Assembly (NCBI GenBank): GCA_021234535.1 | Contig: CM037843.1 | Coordinates: 20,925,911-20,989,910, forward strand | Reading direction: 5' to 3' | Origin: Stichopus chloronotus | Taxonomy: Eukaryota; Echinodermata; Holothuroidea; Aspidochirotida; Stichopodidae | Length of the DNA: 64,000 nt | Part shown: piece by piece, positions 26,966 through 38,633 of the stretch | How the letters are laid out: every line of letters begins with the position of its first letter | How positions within the stretch are numbered: the first letter of the stretch is position 1 | The notes under the pieces: generated by a model | The model's database searches: none | What the model was told of the DNA's origin: nothing | What the model saw: the letters and a program-made list of their open reading frames with translations, nothing else | Program-made: the position numbers and the translations under genes

Positions 26966-29900
26966 ATGAGGTTTCAGACTTACCCCTGAGCACAATTGTA
27001 CCTCGAACTGTTAGCGTTACACGTCGTAATCACCTTCATGGTACTGTGACTTTGCGTGCAGACACTGGCAGACCTTGTGCGTCGCTTTGAGTATCTGTAG
27101 GCCCTACATAGTAGTTGTTGTTTCTTTTCTTTTTTTTCTCATGGTGTGACGTACAAGTTAGTCAAGAGATTTATGCAACGGAATGAATAATACACAAATG
27201 GAGAGAGTGGTGGAGAGAGAGAGAGAGAGAGCTGTATTTCGGTCACGCTTGGTAGAACGAACATGCAGCAAATTAGTGAAACGAAACGGACCAATTCAGA
27301 ATACAAGCTATAGTTTCTAGTGACCTCGCTATTTTATCGTGTACTGAGGTGAGACTCCGCTTAGAACTGCCTTTGTGTGGATATACATCACAGCAGTTTG
27401 ATACCTAACCCAGAAGTGTTTCTGCATTTCTGCATATATATGTTGTAAAGAGGAAAGCACTAAATTGAGAACCTTCTGAAAATTGACTAACATCTGAATA
27501 ATAATTTTCAGTTTGCTCTTGACATAATGCATTTATTAAATCCAAAGGGTGAATGTACAACATGTGGTTTTGTCATTTACAGCAAGTCACGGTTAAGACG
27601 AAGAAAAACGTGTATGGTAAGCCTAATGTGCAATAAATAGAAAATCCAGGTTTGTCAACCGAAAATCCCGGTTTATCGAATAACAAACCTGCATCTTCGA
27701 ATGATGAACGTGCATGGATTATCAGTCGATAATCATGGATTATCAGTGATAATCCAGGTTTATCGGTGGAAACGTGGTTTACCGGTCGATAAACCAAGAT
27801 TATCGAACGATATACCTGGATTAATTATTGATTAATTTTTTAATTAATTATTATTATATTCATTAATTATTAGAGAAACCCCGTTTATCGAAGGAAAAAT
27901 TAGGTTTATAAACCGGCAATCCCGGTGCATTAGCTGGCAAAATCACGGTGTATTATGTTGGCTGGCTGGATGAGGGGGGACGACGTGACGCATGCGTAGA
28001 GACTCGAAATAACGTATAATCAAATCGTGGAGGTACAAATCCAAAGCTCTCTAATACCTGCACTTGCGTGGCGTCACATGGAACCCGTCTTAATGCTAGA
28101 CACAGCCTGTTGAGTAATGAAAGTTTTCCGATAGACGTCAAAAGACTACTATATCGATTAAAGATTTGAAATTCAGTTCAGAAGTGAAAACTTTGTCATC
28201 AACGCTAGAACGTGAAAAAAAAAAGATATCACGCTATCTCACTGATTGGTCAATTCATGAACTGGCGACATGTAAGATTACTGAGATTAGTTACTTAAGA
28301 TTAATGATCACAATCTCCATCAACTGCCTCTCATAACCTGTGAACTCAACAAACCAATGGATTCTACAATTCTGATCGCGCAGCCTAAGATACACTTCAA
28401 TACATCAATTGAACACACTCAGTGGGTCAACATATCCTTAAAGTAGGCCTATTACACAGATGTACCTCTCTTATTTGGGCTTGCATGCTTGAGGTACATT
28501 GCACCATATAGTCCTTACGGTTAACCAGTATTAGTGTTCAACTGCATTTAAGTGGTACCAGCATATACGCATTTAATAATTTATATCAATTTGACTTCGT
28601 TTTTTTTTTCTTTATATTGATACCGTGTAGTGCTAGAAGGGAAGAAACTGAGTGTTCATTAAGTTTACCTAAAAATTGCACAGTAGTTTTGCATGGGCGT
28701 CCGTTTTCACCGGCGTCTGTAATGATTTATTATGCGTTTTAAGCAAATTCAAGTAACTCATACATCACTGACCTCGTAAATAACTTCTTCCCATAAACTA
28801 AGATGTGTTTTACATCATGGTAGTTCAAAATTTCAGGCTTAGTTGACAATACGTGTGAAGTTTTATGTATGAAGCTTCCTCCTGGAACCCTATACTGTAT
28901 TCTTCCTGGAACCCTATACTGCAATGCTATATAAATCAGGAATGCGTCTTATCTGTAATTCTCTATTTCAAATTATGGCCCGGAAGAACGCGGTTCTTTT
29001 CGGAGGGAGCTAAATAATAAACCAACTGTAATACGTAATTTGAATTATTGGGAAACAAACTCTATATGATGCAGAATGTAAGTGCCGGACTAACCGGAAT
29101 TTCAAGTTAGCTGTTGACGTCCTGACGTCTGCACATGCCTGTGTAATTATTCACTTTAATAGTCCTTTTGTAACATACACACAGTGTCTTCTATTTGTTG
29201 TTTGGAGGGTGTACACTCTGGCAACATTCCATGTCTCCTTAACAGTTCTTGTCACGAAGTCAATTAATGACATATCAAAGATGCTTACATGCAGACTTTG
29301 ACCCCTTTTACTCACGGCAACTTTGTCATTGAATTTGAAACTGTCAGTCAGTACATTCATACCAACTCTCTCTATCCAATTCCCTCTCTATCTGAAACTT
29401 TTTATGTTATCGTTAACATCGAAGCAGTTGCAACAACACTGACCCCCCCAACAAAAGGAAAGTGTTACATAATATTACCGTATCTATGCTTCCCATTAAC
29501 TTGTGATGTTGTTACGATTTGTCCAGTACCCATGTGATTTGTTGGACATAATGGTTAGAAGGCGAGTATCATTCTACGGTACACCGTCGACGCCACTGCA
29601 ACAACCGCAACTCATGGGGTGAAGGGAAGTCCCTGGGTACAAAAACAAGGAGGCATAGGGGTCAAATCAGCTTCATGAAAGTTAGATATTGTGTAGCGGC
29701 CTCATACGCAACGCTATGGAATTGTCTGTAATTCTAATATCCGTGAATGGTAACTCTGCAGAATACCATCAGTATATATCACTTTGAGCTATTGAAAGCA
29801 AACTTTCTTCTTCGGGAATTTTCAAGGGATTCGAATGTCTTTGCTTTTTGTTGTGGGACGTGCTGTGAAGAAGAAAAAAACGCCTTTATCGTTTATCATC

Positions 29901-30140
29901 CACCGTTTTCTTCCATTTGATACCAATCTTGAAAATAACATCAACGATTGGTTTCTTTTAGGAGAAATTTAATTAATTAGAGTGTTAATTACAATAGAAT
30001 TAAGAGGGATTAAGTTTTCTGCTAAAAAGTTAGCAGGAACCGGACCTATATATGTGCGGTACTTCCGTCAGAATACTACCTCAACGAACCCGTCGCGTGC
30101 GAGCTCATTTCTTTTGGCATTAGGATATATATTTGGAGTA
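26966..30140. other. Intergenic stretch, no gene seen
   Basis: AT-rich. It holds a short (GA)n run at about 27216-27230, the palindromic unit cluster at 27640-27935, and a 24-base tandem duplication around CCTGGAACCCTATACTG (28881-28897 and 28905-28921). No domain-bearing frame was found. Confidence 0.5.
27640..27935. repeat. Cluster of degenerate palindromic units (GGTTTATCGATAAACC type)
   Basis: About a dozen spaced units of about 20 bases of the form GGTTTATCG, GGATTATC or their inverses (GTCGATAAACC, CGATAATC). They are grouped around a pure AT core of ATTAATTATT type. The units can pair with each other in many registers. No function is evident. Confidence 0.6.
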
Positions 30141-30385
30141 AACGAACAATTTTCCTCGGACAATAACCACCTAGGACAACCCCCCACCCGACGATCCCCA
30201 ACCGGACAATGCCAAACCTGGAGAATTCCCCCCCCCCCCTCCGAACAACTCCGACTAACGATTCCTAGGAATTGTTCAAGAGGAAATTGTCCCAGTTGGG
30301 GATTGCTTGGAGTTGGGATTGTCAAATGGGAAGTTTACCGCGTGGGAGTTGTCCGTAAGAAATTGTCCTGAGGACAATTGTCTAG
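30141..30385. repeat. GGACAATT foldback repeat, copy 1 of 3
   Basis: The left half carries units such as CCGGACAATG and AGGACAACCCCC. The right half carries the inverse form GGAATTGTTC, GAAATTGTCC, GGAGTTGTCC. The whole is an imperfect palindrome of 12-17 base units separated by a C run (30228-30239). Related copies are at 33981-34215 and 63544-63690. Open frames across it come from the unit periodicity. Confidence 0.65.
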
Positions 30386-31041
30386 TGTGTGTGTGTGTGG
30401 GGGGGGGGAGTTTTCATCATTTTTCATCATTCAGATGTATCTAGAGCGGTAATGAGGGAACTGTCGCTTAACTGTAGTCAGTTCTCTTATACTTGATATG
30501 TCCATCTGGACTTGTCAATGCTATCAAACTTTGCGCATGCACAGTGTATTCACATTGTGTTGACTTTAAAGGTTGGTGTTTCTTTCCTCAGTCCAAAGTA
30601 GTCAGGGGTGGCGTCGCAAGAAGCCTTCGGGGAAGGTACGATTTCCTAAATCATTCACTATATCAGAGGAAAGAAAAGGGAAAGAAAAGGAAAATGGAAG
30701 AAAGAGAGAAAACGAAAGACATTGCAGAAAAAAAAAAGAGGAAGCGAAAGAGAAAGAAAAGGAGATGGACATGGGTGTAGATTTTACATCTGATATCGTA
30801 CGTATTCCTAACGAATTAGAAGAAAAGGAGGCATGCTTTATAGTTTTGTTAAGTAAGTTTTCATTTGAAGTGTTCTTAAACAGTTAAACACATATATAAA
30901 TTATTCGTTACTCAGCTGTAAACATTACAACCAAAGAAAGAATAGCTGCCACTGGGAATATCGCGCGCATGCTCAAAACCCCCAAATCCGCAAATCTCTT
31001 CTGTTAGTACTAAACGAAGTTTATAATCTTAGTCACCTTAA
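30386..31041. other. Intergenic stretch, no gene seen
   Basis: It begins with a GT/G run (30388-30409). A purine-rich low-complexity stretch at 30660-30770 yields lysine-rich open frames that I regard as non-coding. Confidence 0.5.
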
Positions 31042-31407
31042 AGAGGCTCATTGAGTTGTTGTGTGAAATTCACTCAATTTTTCTAAACCGGTCAAGTTTC
31101 CTTCACATACTAATGACAAACAGTAAAACTAAAAGGATCCCAAAGTTTTACATATGTTGGAACATTAATGAGTGAGTAACCAGAGTAAATTTGGTTTTTG
31201 AAACTTTGTGACCAGACATTTTTACATTAGTACATTCACATGTACACAATCAGAGCAAGTAACGGTCAAAAATTCAAAAAAATTGGCAGTTTTCATATAA
31301 CTTTTGGATGTGAAACTTGATTAATTATGCTGATTGTGAGTATTGTCGTGTGTTTGTATACTTCAAAATCACCGCAATCTTTACTGATATCAACTCAATG
31401 AGCCCCT
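31042..31407. mobile_element. TTAA-flanked MITE (piggyBac-like target site)
   Basis: 366 bases with inverted ends AGAGGCTCATTGAGTT and AACTCAATGAGCCCCT (15 of 16 pair). TTAA flanks it on both sides (31038-31041 and 31408-31411). TTAA duplication is the hallmark of piggyBac insertion. The element has no transposase frame and would need a helper. Confidence 0.8.
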
Positions 31408-31411
31408 TTAA

Positions 31412-33299
31412 AAGAAACACGAAAGTGGCTCACTGACACCCCCTACTCGTGACAAGAAAATGGAAACGTTCGAAAGAAAATTGACTTCAGAAGATGTGCA
31501 AAATATTGCATTACATTGCCAGCTAATATTTTCTCTCAACAAGGTGGCTGTCATTTGCAATAGTAGCAGTACAAAAACTAGCACCACTTGGTTACGTAAA
31601 AATTTCTATGGAAAGAGTATGACTTCAAAAGATGCAAAATATTGCACTAGATGAGGTCAAGGGTTATACCTCTTAGACCTAGTTGGAAAATTATCTACAA
31701 GGGGAGTGGACTCAGGTCGGCGATTACTCACATCATGTTATCCCTCTTATCAAAATACCATTGCATACTATTATCATTCTCTGAACATGGCGGCTACCAT
31801 TCACAACGATTAAGCCTCCACGACTGCAACATTTAAAATCTGTGGTCACCAGAAAATTTCTACTATACATCTGAAAACGGAATGTGATTTTCAAAAGATG
31901 TAAAATATTGCCTCTAAGGTTGTCATTTAATGGAAAAGTGTGTCAAAGGGGTAAATCTCTACCCCCCCCCCAGGCCGGAGATCACTCGAGTCATGCTTTC
32001 TACCCCCCCCCCCTCTCCCATCACAGTATACTTGTGTCGCCCATGATAATCCACACTGTTGAAATACATTTATAAACACCCCACAAGGGTGGGTCCACTT
32101 GGCAGGGACTCAGTGCGTTTGAATCTATTTGCATGGTTGTGCACTCTATTTGGTGCTGCACTGGGAGTGAGTACAATTTAGTAGCCGTAGTGAAGCTGTG
32201 TAATTTTGTTAACATGGAAATATTACGATGCGCATATATTGTCGCATAGTTAGGTACTCAAATATAAGTGTCCAAATGCATTGATCAGCTGATGAAAGAG
32301 TCGAAATCAATTCTCACTGAAGTCTACAACCAAAAATTACCCCCCCCCCCCCCCATCTCTCCCTCGGACTCTTTCTACTCTTGGTATTAAACAGAGTATA
32401 CAGTGCAAGAGTCTCAAAACTTGCTGCCCTTTACAAGACTGGTGTAACTCTCTTATCGTATCAGTAAGTGTAATTTTCGTAAACAAGTTGGAACACGGCT
32501 AAGGACAACGTGTCTCGGGACTTTTTTATGGGATTAAATATCTCTTTAACCACCCCCCCCCCCCCCCCTCGATCCTCAACAACAGAATCCTTTATAGAAA
32601 GTAAATCATTATTCACTCTGTTGGGATGTCTCCTATTTTTTTTATCTGTAGCTAACACACCGGGATATTTTATATAGTCAGCAATCAGGCAATAGGCGAA
32701 TGTAGGCCAGCAAAAATCATTTATATATACCTGGTTACTAGAAAGCGATTTAATTTAAGCCTCTTCATGTGCAATAAAATATCTCACTATTATACTGGTA
32801 TATAAAAGTGTATGTAGTTACAAGGAAAGGACTGTGGAGTACAAGAAATTGCAATAGGCCTAGGCCATATTTAAATAGACATACATCATGGAGAAAATAT
32901 GCCTAGTGGTATACAACAGTCTAATATAAAGACTCATCACAATGGGAAATTATATGACACTGTGCTTACGGAGGTGCCTCGTGATATAACAATGTGTCCT
33001 GTATGTGAGATGTAATAAACCCGTATCCCTGCTGGAATGAACTCAGTCGATATATCATGATGGTGCTGCGATCAACAAAACCCCGCACACGAAACTGAAA
33101 ATTAAAAGAGGGGTGGGAGGTTAAGAGAGAGAAAGGATTTACATTCAATTGTTTTGACATTTTTTAAACAATGAATGCTTATAGAGTCTACTCTAGCGGA
33201 GCAAAAACTGATTCGATGCTTGTACAATGTCATGGTTATAATAACGAGTTGTAATGTAATACAGCTGTACCGCGTGGCTGCATTTCTGTACAAAATTTA
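31412..33299. other. Intergenic stretch, no gene seen
   Basis: AT-rich with several long C runs (32340-32354, 32553-32568, and shorter ones at 31962 and 32003). At about 31480-31920, three loosely similar blocks carry (G)ACTTCA(A)AAGATG(C)AAAATATTGC and an ACCA(T/C)TTGG-like follow-up, suggesting an old tandem repeat. A 5' LTR of the adjoining Gypsy relic might lie here but was not recognised. Confidence 0.45.
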
Positions 33300-33366
33300 A
33301 GTACTTGTCAGCAACAAAGAGATGGACTGTTTTCGTATCAAGTCTTCAAATGCTCCTAAACTACCG

Positions 33367-33424
33367 TGTTTGTTTTGTGAAAAGAAAACTACTAAAATCT
33401 GGCCACCTTAAGAAGAATTGTCCC
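33367..33424 (+). pseudogene. Gag zinc-knuckle-like remnant
   Basis: Codons for Cys-x2-Cys at 33367-33378 are followed, in another frame, by GHLKKNCP (His 33404, Cys 33419, spacing x4). Together they resemble a CCHC knuckle broken by about 13 extra bases. The position just upstream of the protease fits Gag. The evidence is a short motif only. Confidence 0.4.
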
Positions 33425-33604
33425 ATGTTTCATTCGTGGCATTGGATTGGACTTCAAAAAAAAAAAATGTGTTTAGAGATAAACCGGTTGGGTTTCAGAA
33501 GAAAGTACCGGTAATCGTAAAGAAACCACAATGACTAAGAAAACACGAACCGTGAGAGTTCAAAGGCGAAACAGGTACGAGAAGCAGAAAGTACTGAAGG
33601 TAAA

Positions 33605-33805
33605 AGCGATTCTTGGGAAGAATTTGACAGCACTAATGAAATAATTGTGCATCATGCTAAGACGTTAAGTTCGAGAAATGCAATTGAAGTAGATTTTGAA
33701 ATCGAGAACCAAATATTGTCAATGGAAATAGATAACTGGACATGCAGGCATATCCTTGATTCAGTGCAAACGTATGTTGAATCGTTGAAGCTTTCAATTG
33801 TTTAA
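33605..33805 (+). pseudogene. Gypsy retropepsin (aspartic protease) remnant
   Basis: A 66-codon open stretch containing ILSMEIDNWT where active retropepsins have an [LM]-x-[VIL]-D-T-G-A core. Asp is kept at 33731, while the Thr-Gly after it is lost. Downstream residues (HILDSVQTY) match the usual SLISEETY-like strand. It ends in TAA. Its place between the knuckle and the reverse transcriptase supports the call. Confidence 0.65.
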
Positions 33806-33980
33806 AAGCCAAGCGACTAAAGCAGTAAACCTGAACCTCATATGAGAGAAGGCAGTCCCTTATCATTAAAGTGTGTAGTGTCAGTTAACTTGATGTAATG
33901 GCGGTGTCGAGGAATTAAGGTTATGTGATGGCGGGAAGTGGCGTCTCTTCGTGTGATAGAGAATGGTTGTCACAATCGTG

Positions 33981-34215
33981 ACCCAACAACTCACCCAAGA
34001 CAATTCCACCCGCCGATCAATTTCCCCACCACGAAATTTCCCCTGGGACAAATCGGCCCCTCCCCGGCCAATTTCCATCCGAACAATTCCAAGTCCGGGG
34101 AATTTCACCAAGGACAACCGCCCTCTTACAAGTGCATCATCAAACGGGTTAGTATTAAGAAAAGAGGTAGGGGAATTATCGGGGGGGGTGTTGTTAGGGA
34201 ATCCTCACAATTGCC
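33981..34215. repeat. GGACAATT foldback repeat, copy 2 of 3, inside the Gypsy relic
   Basis: The left half has AAGACAATTCC, GGGACAAATCGGCCCC, GAACAATTCC and AAGGACAACCGCC. A shorter right half has GGGGAATTATCGGGGGGGTGTTGTT. It has the same unit type as 30141-30385 and 63544-63690. It lies between the protease and reverse-transcriptase remnants, so it probably inserted after the Gypsy element died. Confidence 0.6.
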
Positions 34216-34499
34216 TCTTAATTTGGAAAAGATTAATAATGTTCAAGTACTCACTGATCTCGGTTGAAGGGAATTACAAACAAAAGTGATGTATGTGATA
34301 CATGCAGGGGACTCAAAAGGGAAATAGTGCGTTTAGAATACCTCAACATGTGTTTCTCTGTGGGAAACTTATATCTTGAAATAAAGCCACTGTCCTTTCC
34401 TTATATTGACTGATCTAGAATTCTATATCCACAAACATTAATTTTTCTGTTAAACAAAGACATTATTTCCCTTTAGGAGCCGTGTAAGTGGTTCAAACA

Positions 34500-35046
34500 A
34501 AACGTCATATTAAACCCAGGGTGCTTCCAAAGCTTTTCAAGTCACGGTCATTCCATCCTTTAATAAGGGACGGATAACCGGGTATCCCTTAACGAGGGCA
34601 TTTTGCATAAGGTTGAATTTTCAGAATGGGCTGCACAAATAATGCTAGAATTAGAAACGGTGATGGCTCTATAAGAATTTTAGGAGCTTACAGAGTAACG
34701 ATAAACCCTGTCTTATACCAGCACTAGCATCCCCTCACGGAGGAGCAGAGGAATCGTTTGCACGGTTTCGAGGGGGTGAGAAATTTTCAAAACGTGATTC
34801 ATCAAATGCTTACCTTCAAATTACCTCAGATCCAGAGTCTCAGGAATATAACAAATAATAGGCAAATGAGTTTGTTCCAACATACAGAGTTAAACGGTTT
34901 GGAGTAAGTTAAAGTCCTGCAATATTTCAATATATGGAGTAAGGGCTCAGTGGCTTTATGGAGTAGGCTACCTTGTTGATATACGGTATCAAGAATTTAG
35001 AATTAGTGTTGAGACATTTTGACAGACATTTTGAGTTAGAGCTTAA
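34500..35046 (+). pseudogene. Gypsy reverse transcriptase, N-terminal and palm part (broken)
   Basis: Across shifting frames the Gypsy landmarks are plain: FKSRSFHPLIRDG, VEFSEWAA, GAYRVTINPVL, then FARFRGGEKFSKRDSSNAYL and TSDPESQEY, and later RFGVS. The first catalytic Asp survives in KRDSSNAY. The YVDD-type box is not recognisable, and there are several stops and frameshifts. It continues after the R1 insertion at about 35860. Confidence 0.88.
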
Positions 35047-35855
35047 AGGGACTGGTGACTGAAGAAAATTTATATATTATAAAAATATTCATATTTTCTC
35101 TCATTGATGGTAAAGCCGTATCTCAATAGCACATTCTTTTCAGAAGTTAATGAATTTTTGAAGAAATATACAAAAATGGAACATTTCAATTCACAGCGCG
35201 TACTCCCTCACCTCATATAACCTATGCATTACCGTATTGACCATGGTCTAGCATCTGGCAATTTTGCGTGTGTGTGTGTGTGTGTGTGTATCTGGCCACC
35301 GCCCTTCCGTAATTGCCAGCCTTTTGGTCTGCCAGAGAAGTTTCATGCTGCTTTTGCATAGGTTATATGAGGTGAGTACACGTCGCTAGCGAATTCCCAA
35401 ACCAGTGAGTTTTGGGGATTATGGAACATCTGTGATGTCACTCAGGCACAACTGTTTCAATATCCTTTAGATTTCTCGATAATGTTGACCGTCTTAAAAG
35501 AAACATTACATCGGTTTGAGAGATGTTCTCCGCAATGTTTCCTTATAGTGTTCGCAATGTTTTAAAGTAAATTGACAAGAACCCCAATCATTTTCACTGG
35601 TGTCAAAATTTCAAGGTTTAAATGAGGATTTTAATAGGAAAGAAAACACAGACCAATTGCAATAATTTGCCCCTGTTACATGGCATTTTAGTCATCTTGA
35701 GCAACTGGAAATCTTTCTTGAGCGGACAAGCATTTCTTCAAACAGTAATATCTTAAGTTAGGAACAAGATATTTGCATGACGTTGGAAATTTCTGCAGTG
35801 GAAAATTATACTTATTTTTTACTAAAGGACCCCCTTCAATTGTCAGTAAAATATG
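35047..35855 (+). repeat. Dispersed repeat R1, copy B, inserted in the Gypsy reverse transcriptase
   Basis: About 810 bases separating two parts of one reverse-transcriptase domain. It matches 26390-26965 and, in reverse, 51900-52445 and 52780-53245 (ATTTTCTCTC...GTATCTCAATAGCA). It includes a perfect 22 bp inverted repeat (35207-35228 and 35355-35376) around a GT microsatellite, probably a further small insertion. The exact ends are uncertain by tens of bases. Confidence 0.7.
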
Positions 35856-35859
35856 TCTT

Positions 35860-36545
35860 TATGAAAGCCAAATGAAGGTTTGTCTTACACTTGAATATCT
35901 AAGAGTTGAATATCTTAGAGTTGTGCATGATTTAAAAGGAATTTATTCAAAGATAGGGGGGAATTTCAAAAGCATCCCGCCTCCTCAGATTGCTCAAGAT
36001 TTACAATCGTTAATTGGAGTTACGAATTACCATAGGAAAATCATTCCAACTTGTTCAACTATTATTAGATCCAATGCATGAATGTTTTAAAGATGTGGAA
36101 GAATTTAATCGGAACTCCCAGTTGTGGAAGTTCTTAATTAGAAGAAATTAAAACAGTTCTTACTAGTTCGAAAGTCTTGGTGCCTTTTAATCAGTTTAAG
36201 GATATTATTACCTTAGCCGTGAGTGCCTCTCCTTATAGGTTAACATCTGCGCTATCTCACAAAATCCATGCATAACAAAGACTTAGTATACAACAGACAA
36301 AGGAGTCGTATGTGCGTTACGTACTTTGCACTAAAATCAAACGCTCACCACATCTTTGCTGTGATGAACGTTTCATTTCGTATACAGATCACAAACCACT
36401 TCGTTCTGTTAGGTTCAAACAAGGGTGCCATTATATATAATTATTAATTGCTTCGCGTTTGCAACCGCGGGCAACTTTGCTAAGTGGCTATGAATATGAT
36501 ATAACTTACCTGTCCTCTAATTTAACAAAAGATAAATATTGACTA
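35860..36545 (+). pseudogene. Gypsy reverse transcriptase end and RNase H remnant
   Basis: The first part reads IPPPQIAQDLQSLIGVTNYH and RKIIPTCS, the conserved end of Gypsy reverse transcriptase. RNase H follows in broken frames: SKVLVPFNQFKDIITLAV, ALSHKIH, KGVVCALRTL, TDHKPL (36384-36401) and SRLQPRATLLSGYEYDITYL. Stops and frameshifts occur throughout. The end merges into the local duplication at 36524. Confidence 0.88.
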
Positions 36546-37750
36546 TCTGTCTAGCTTTCCAATTTCTGGTTGGGATGTTACTGGTATTAATGTAGATAAC
36601 TTCACTGCTTTCTTGAGAAACAATCTAGGGAAGAAATCAAATTGAACGAAGCACTAATTGATTGCTCAACCTGTTAGTGAAAGAGAAAAAAGATGGTGCA
36701 AAAGGGCAGAAGTGCAAACGTTACCCAGTATGACAAGAATCTTTCAAGAGTTCAGCTAAACAAAACGTCCAAGTTGTATCTTCTCTGTAAATGTCTTCTA
36801 AACAAAACGTAAATGTTGACTGTCTCAATTTCCAATTTCTCGCTGAGATGTTACCAGTGGCGGCACCATGATTTAAGATTGGTGGTGGTGGTGGGGGGGG
36901 GGGGGGAAGAAACTGTTGAGGAAAGGATTTCGGGCAAGGTAAGAGCTTAGCGAGTGAGATCCAGACATTCAAGGGCCCCTCTCAGGACCCATCGTGGGGT
37001 CCAGGGGCAAATCCCGGGAAGCTTTGAGGTTTTAGCATATCTTTGAATGAAAAATTGAATATCGGGTTAGGTAGGTATATCTTTGTTCAAAGTGTATCAT
37101 TAAACGCAAAGATTCAAAACGATTTTAATTGTTTCGACTTTTCCTCTCCGCTAAGTTGAGAAGATGAAAACTTAGGATCCCTCATGAGATCCAGGGCAAA
37201 GTCCCGATGGGAGGTCCACAGGCGTCCTCCGGAAACTCTGAGGTCTTAGCATATCTCTTGGTGAAAAAATAAGTCTCAGGATAGTATACGTTAAATATGA
37301 AAACTTCATATCGCTTGGGGGTCCAGAGGCAAAGTTTGTTGGGGTTCCAGGAGGAGATACTGAAGCTCTCAGAGGTTTGTAGCATACCTCTGGGTGAAAA
37401 TTAAGTCTCATGAACTTGAAAGAACAGAAAGGTAAATCCGAAAATGAATACAAACAGGGAATAGACGTATACATGTATTTGTCAGGTCACTTCAGATAAG
37501 AGAGGGTGGGGAGCAATTGGGGAAAGGTTCTGACTGGGGGATACCTCATTCCACCCCTATCCTCCCCCCCCCCCCCTCCTTGGTGATGCCACTGGCAGTT
37601 ACTGGTATAGTAATATAGATAACGTCACTGTTTTCTTGACTAGAGAAGCAAACAAATTGATTGCTTAACATCTTGTTACGTGAAAGTGACATTGCAAAAG
37701 CTATATACCATGACATGACAAGGTTCTTGCAAGAGTTCTAGGACTACATT
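36524..37750 (+). repeat. Local tandem duplication (about 276 bp) in the Gypsy relic, second copy split
   Basis: Copy 1 is about 36524-36799. Copy 2 starts at about 36800, stops at 36854 where the hAT-like element begins, and resumes at 37595-37602 after it. Shared blocks are (T)TTCCAATTTCT...GAGATGTTAC, TTACTGGTAT, AGATAAC(T/G)TCACTG(C/T)TTTCTTGA, AATTGATTGCT and CAAGAGTTC. Copy 1 therefore preserves the empty insertion site. Confidence 0.75.
36855..37594. mobile_element. hAT-like non-autonomous element (740 bp) with 8 bp target duplication
   Basis: The ends are CAGTGGCGGCACCA and, inverted, CAGTGGCATCACCA, followed by complementary G and C runs (36893-36906, 37564-37576). The 8 bp flanks gatgttac (36847-36854) and gcagttac (37595-37602) agree at 6 of 8. 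CAGTGGCG-type termini and 8 bp duplications are hAT traits. The interior has about three related blocks around TCCAGGGGCAAA, GGTCTTAGCATATCTCT and AAAT(T)AAGTCTCA. A fragment of the same interior occurs reversed near 46118-46235. No transposase frame. Confidence 0.85.
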
Positions 37751-37839
37751 TTGTTTTGTATGGCGGGCCTAACAGGAACAGGATAAGTCCTGAGTTACTT
37801 TCCTTTTGTAACAAGAGAGACGAACTGTAGGTTGAAGGA

Positions 37840-38430
37840 AAAGCTGTTCCCTGGGGAGTGCGAGAGATTGCACGATAAAAGTATCAGCAGTTCATTTTAA
37901 ACAAATTTCCCATTTGTCATTCAGAAATTTTCAGCATGAAGGCACAGGACCGTATACATGTTCTAAGGCCAGGCTTAGATGACCACATTGAAAAGTTGGT
38001 GTAACGATGTGTTGCATTTCAACAGTTCAGGAGGTTCAAAAAACCAGGCCGGTGTATTCCTAGAAATGAGTGGCCAGATAGACCAAGGCATTGTACACAC
38101 ATAGACTTTACTGGCTCGTTTTCTTGTATGCATGTTTTGGTACTTGTCGATACTTTTTCAAAAGGCTAGAACTTATTTCAATGAAGAGTACTGCGACCAC
38201 TAAAACTTTTTATCTGTTGATAAAAATGCTAGGGTGACTAGATTTTATGAAACATACAGAGAATGGACCTTAGATGTAATTTCAAAGGTTTTAGGTCCAG
38301 TTACCTCCATTGGTGAGTATTGGCAAACAAATCTGGAACAGACACACTCAACGGATTAGGTCGTTGCGTCAAACAATCCATAGGTGTGCATGTCCCAGCA
38401 GGGTCCCTGAGTAGTGTAAGGGTACAGAGT
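37840..38430 (+). pseudogene. Gypsy integrase remnant
   Basis: The zinc-binding region end GLDDHIEKLV then RCVAFQQ marks the HHCC domain. The catalytic core follows with WPDRP, HIDFTG (first Asp at 38104-38106), HVLVLVDTFSK and LELISMKSTATTKT, all typical of Gypsy/retroviral integrase cores. The remaining catalytic Asp and Glu are not clear because the frame breaks after about 38215. Confidence 0.88.
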
Positions 38431-38557
38431 TAAGATAAGTTGATGCCTACTGAGGTAGGATCAAAGATAAAGGACCAAAATGTCCAAAACGAAACCGCGT
38501 ACTCGCCAGTTCTTGTGTCGAAACCCAGTTAAACCCAGAATCTCCTAACCTTTCAAG

Positions 38558-38633
38558 CAGGTGTTGGTATGGTGCAGGTGTTGGTTTGGTGCAGGTGTTG
38601 GTGTGGTGTTGGTATGGTGCAGGTGTTGGTATA
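38558..38633 (+). repeat. 17 bp minisatellite in the Gypsy Pol tail
   Basis: Units of GGTGCAGGTGTTGGTAT and variants, about four copies, one shortened. It lies within the region expected to encode the integrase C-terminus. The 17 bp period would shift the frame, consistent with a dead element. Confidence 0.85.

Noticed and set aside
29982..30371. 129-codon plus-strand open frame
   Set aside because: It reads across the GGACAATT foldback repeat; the frame is open because of unit periodicity, an equally long minus-strand frame overlaps it, and there is no domain.
30573..30887. Lysine/glutamate-rich frames on the plus strand
   Set aside because: They come from a purine-rich low-complexity stretch readable in two frames; no conserved motif.
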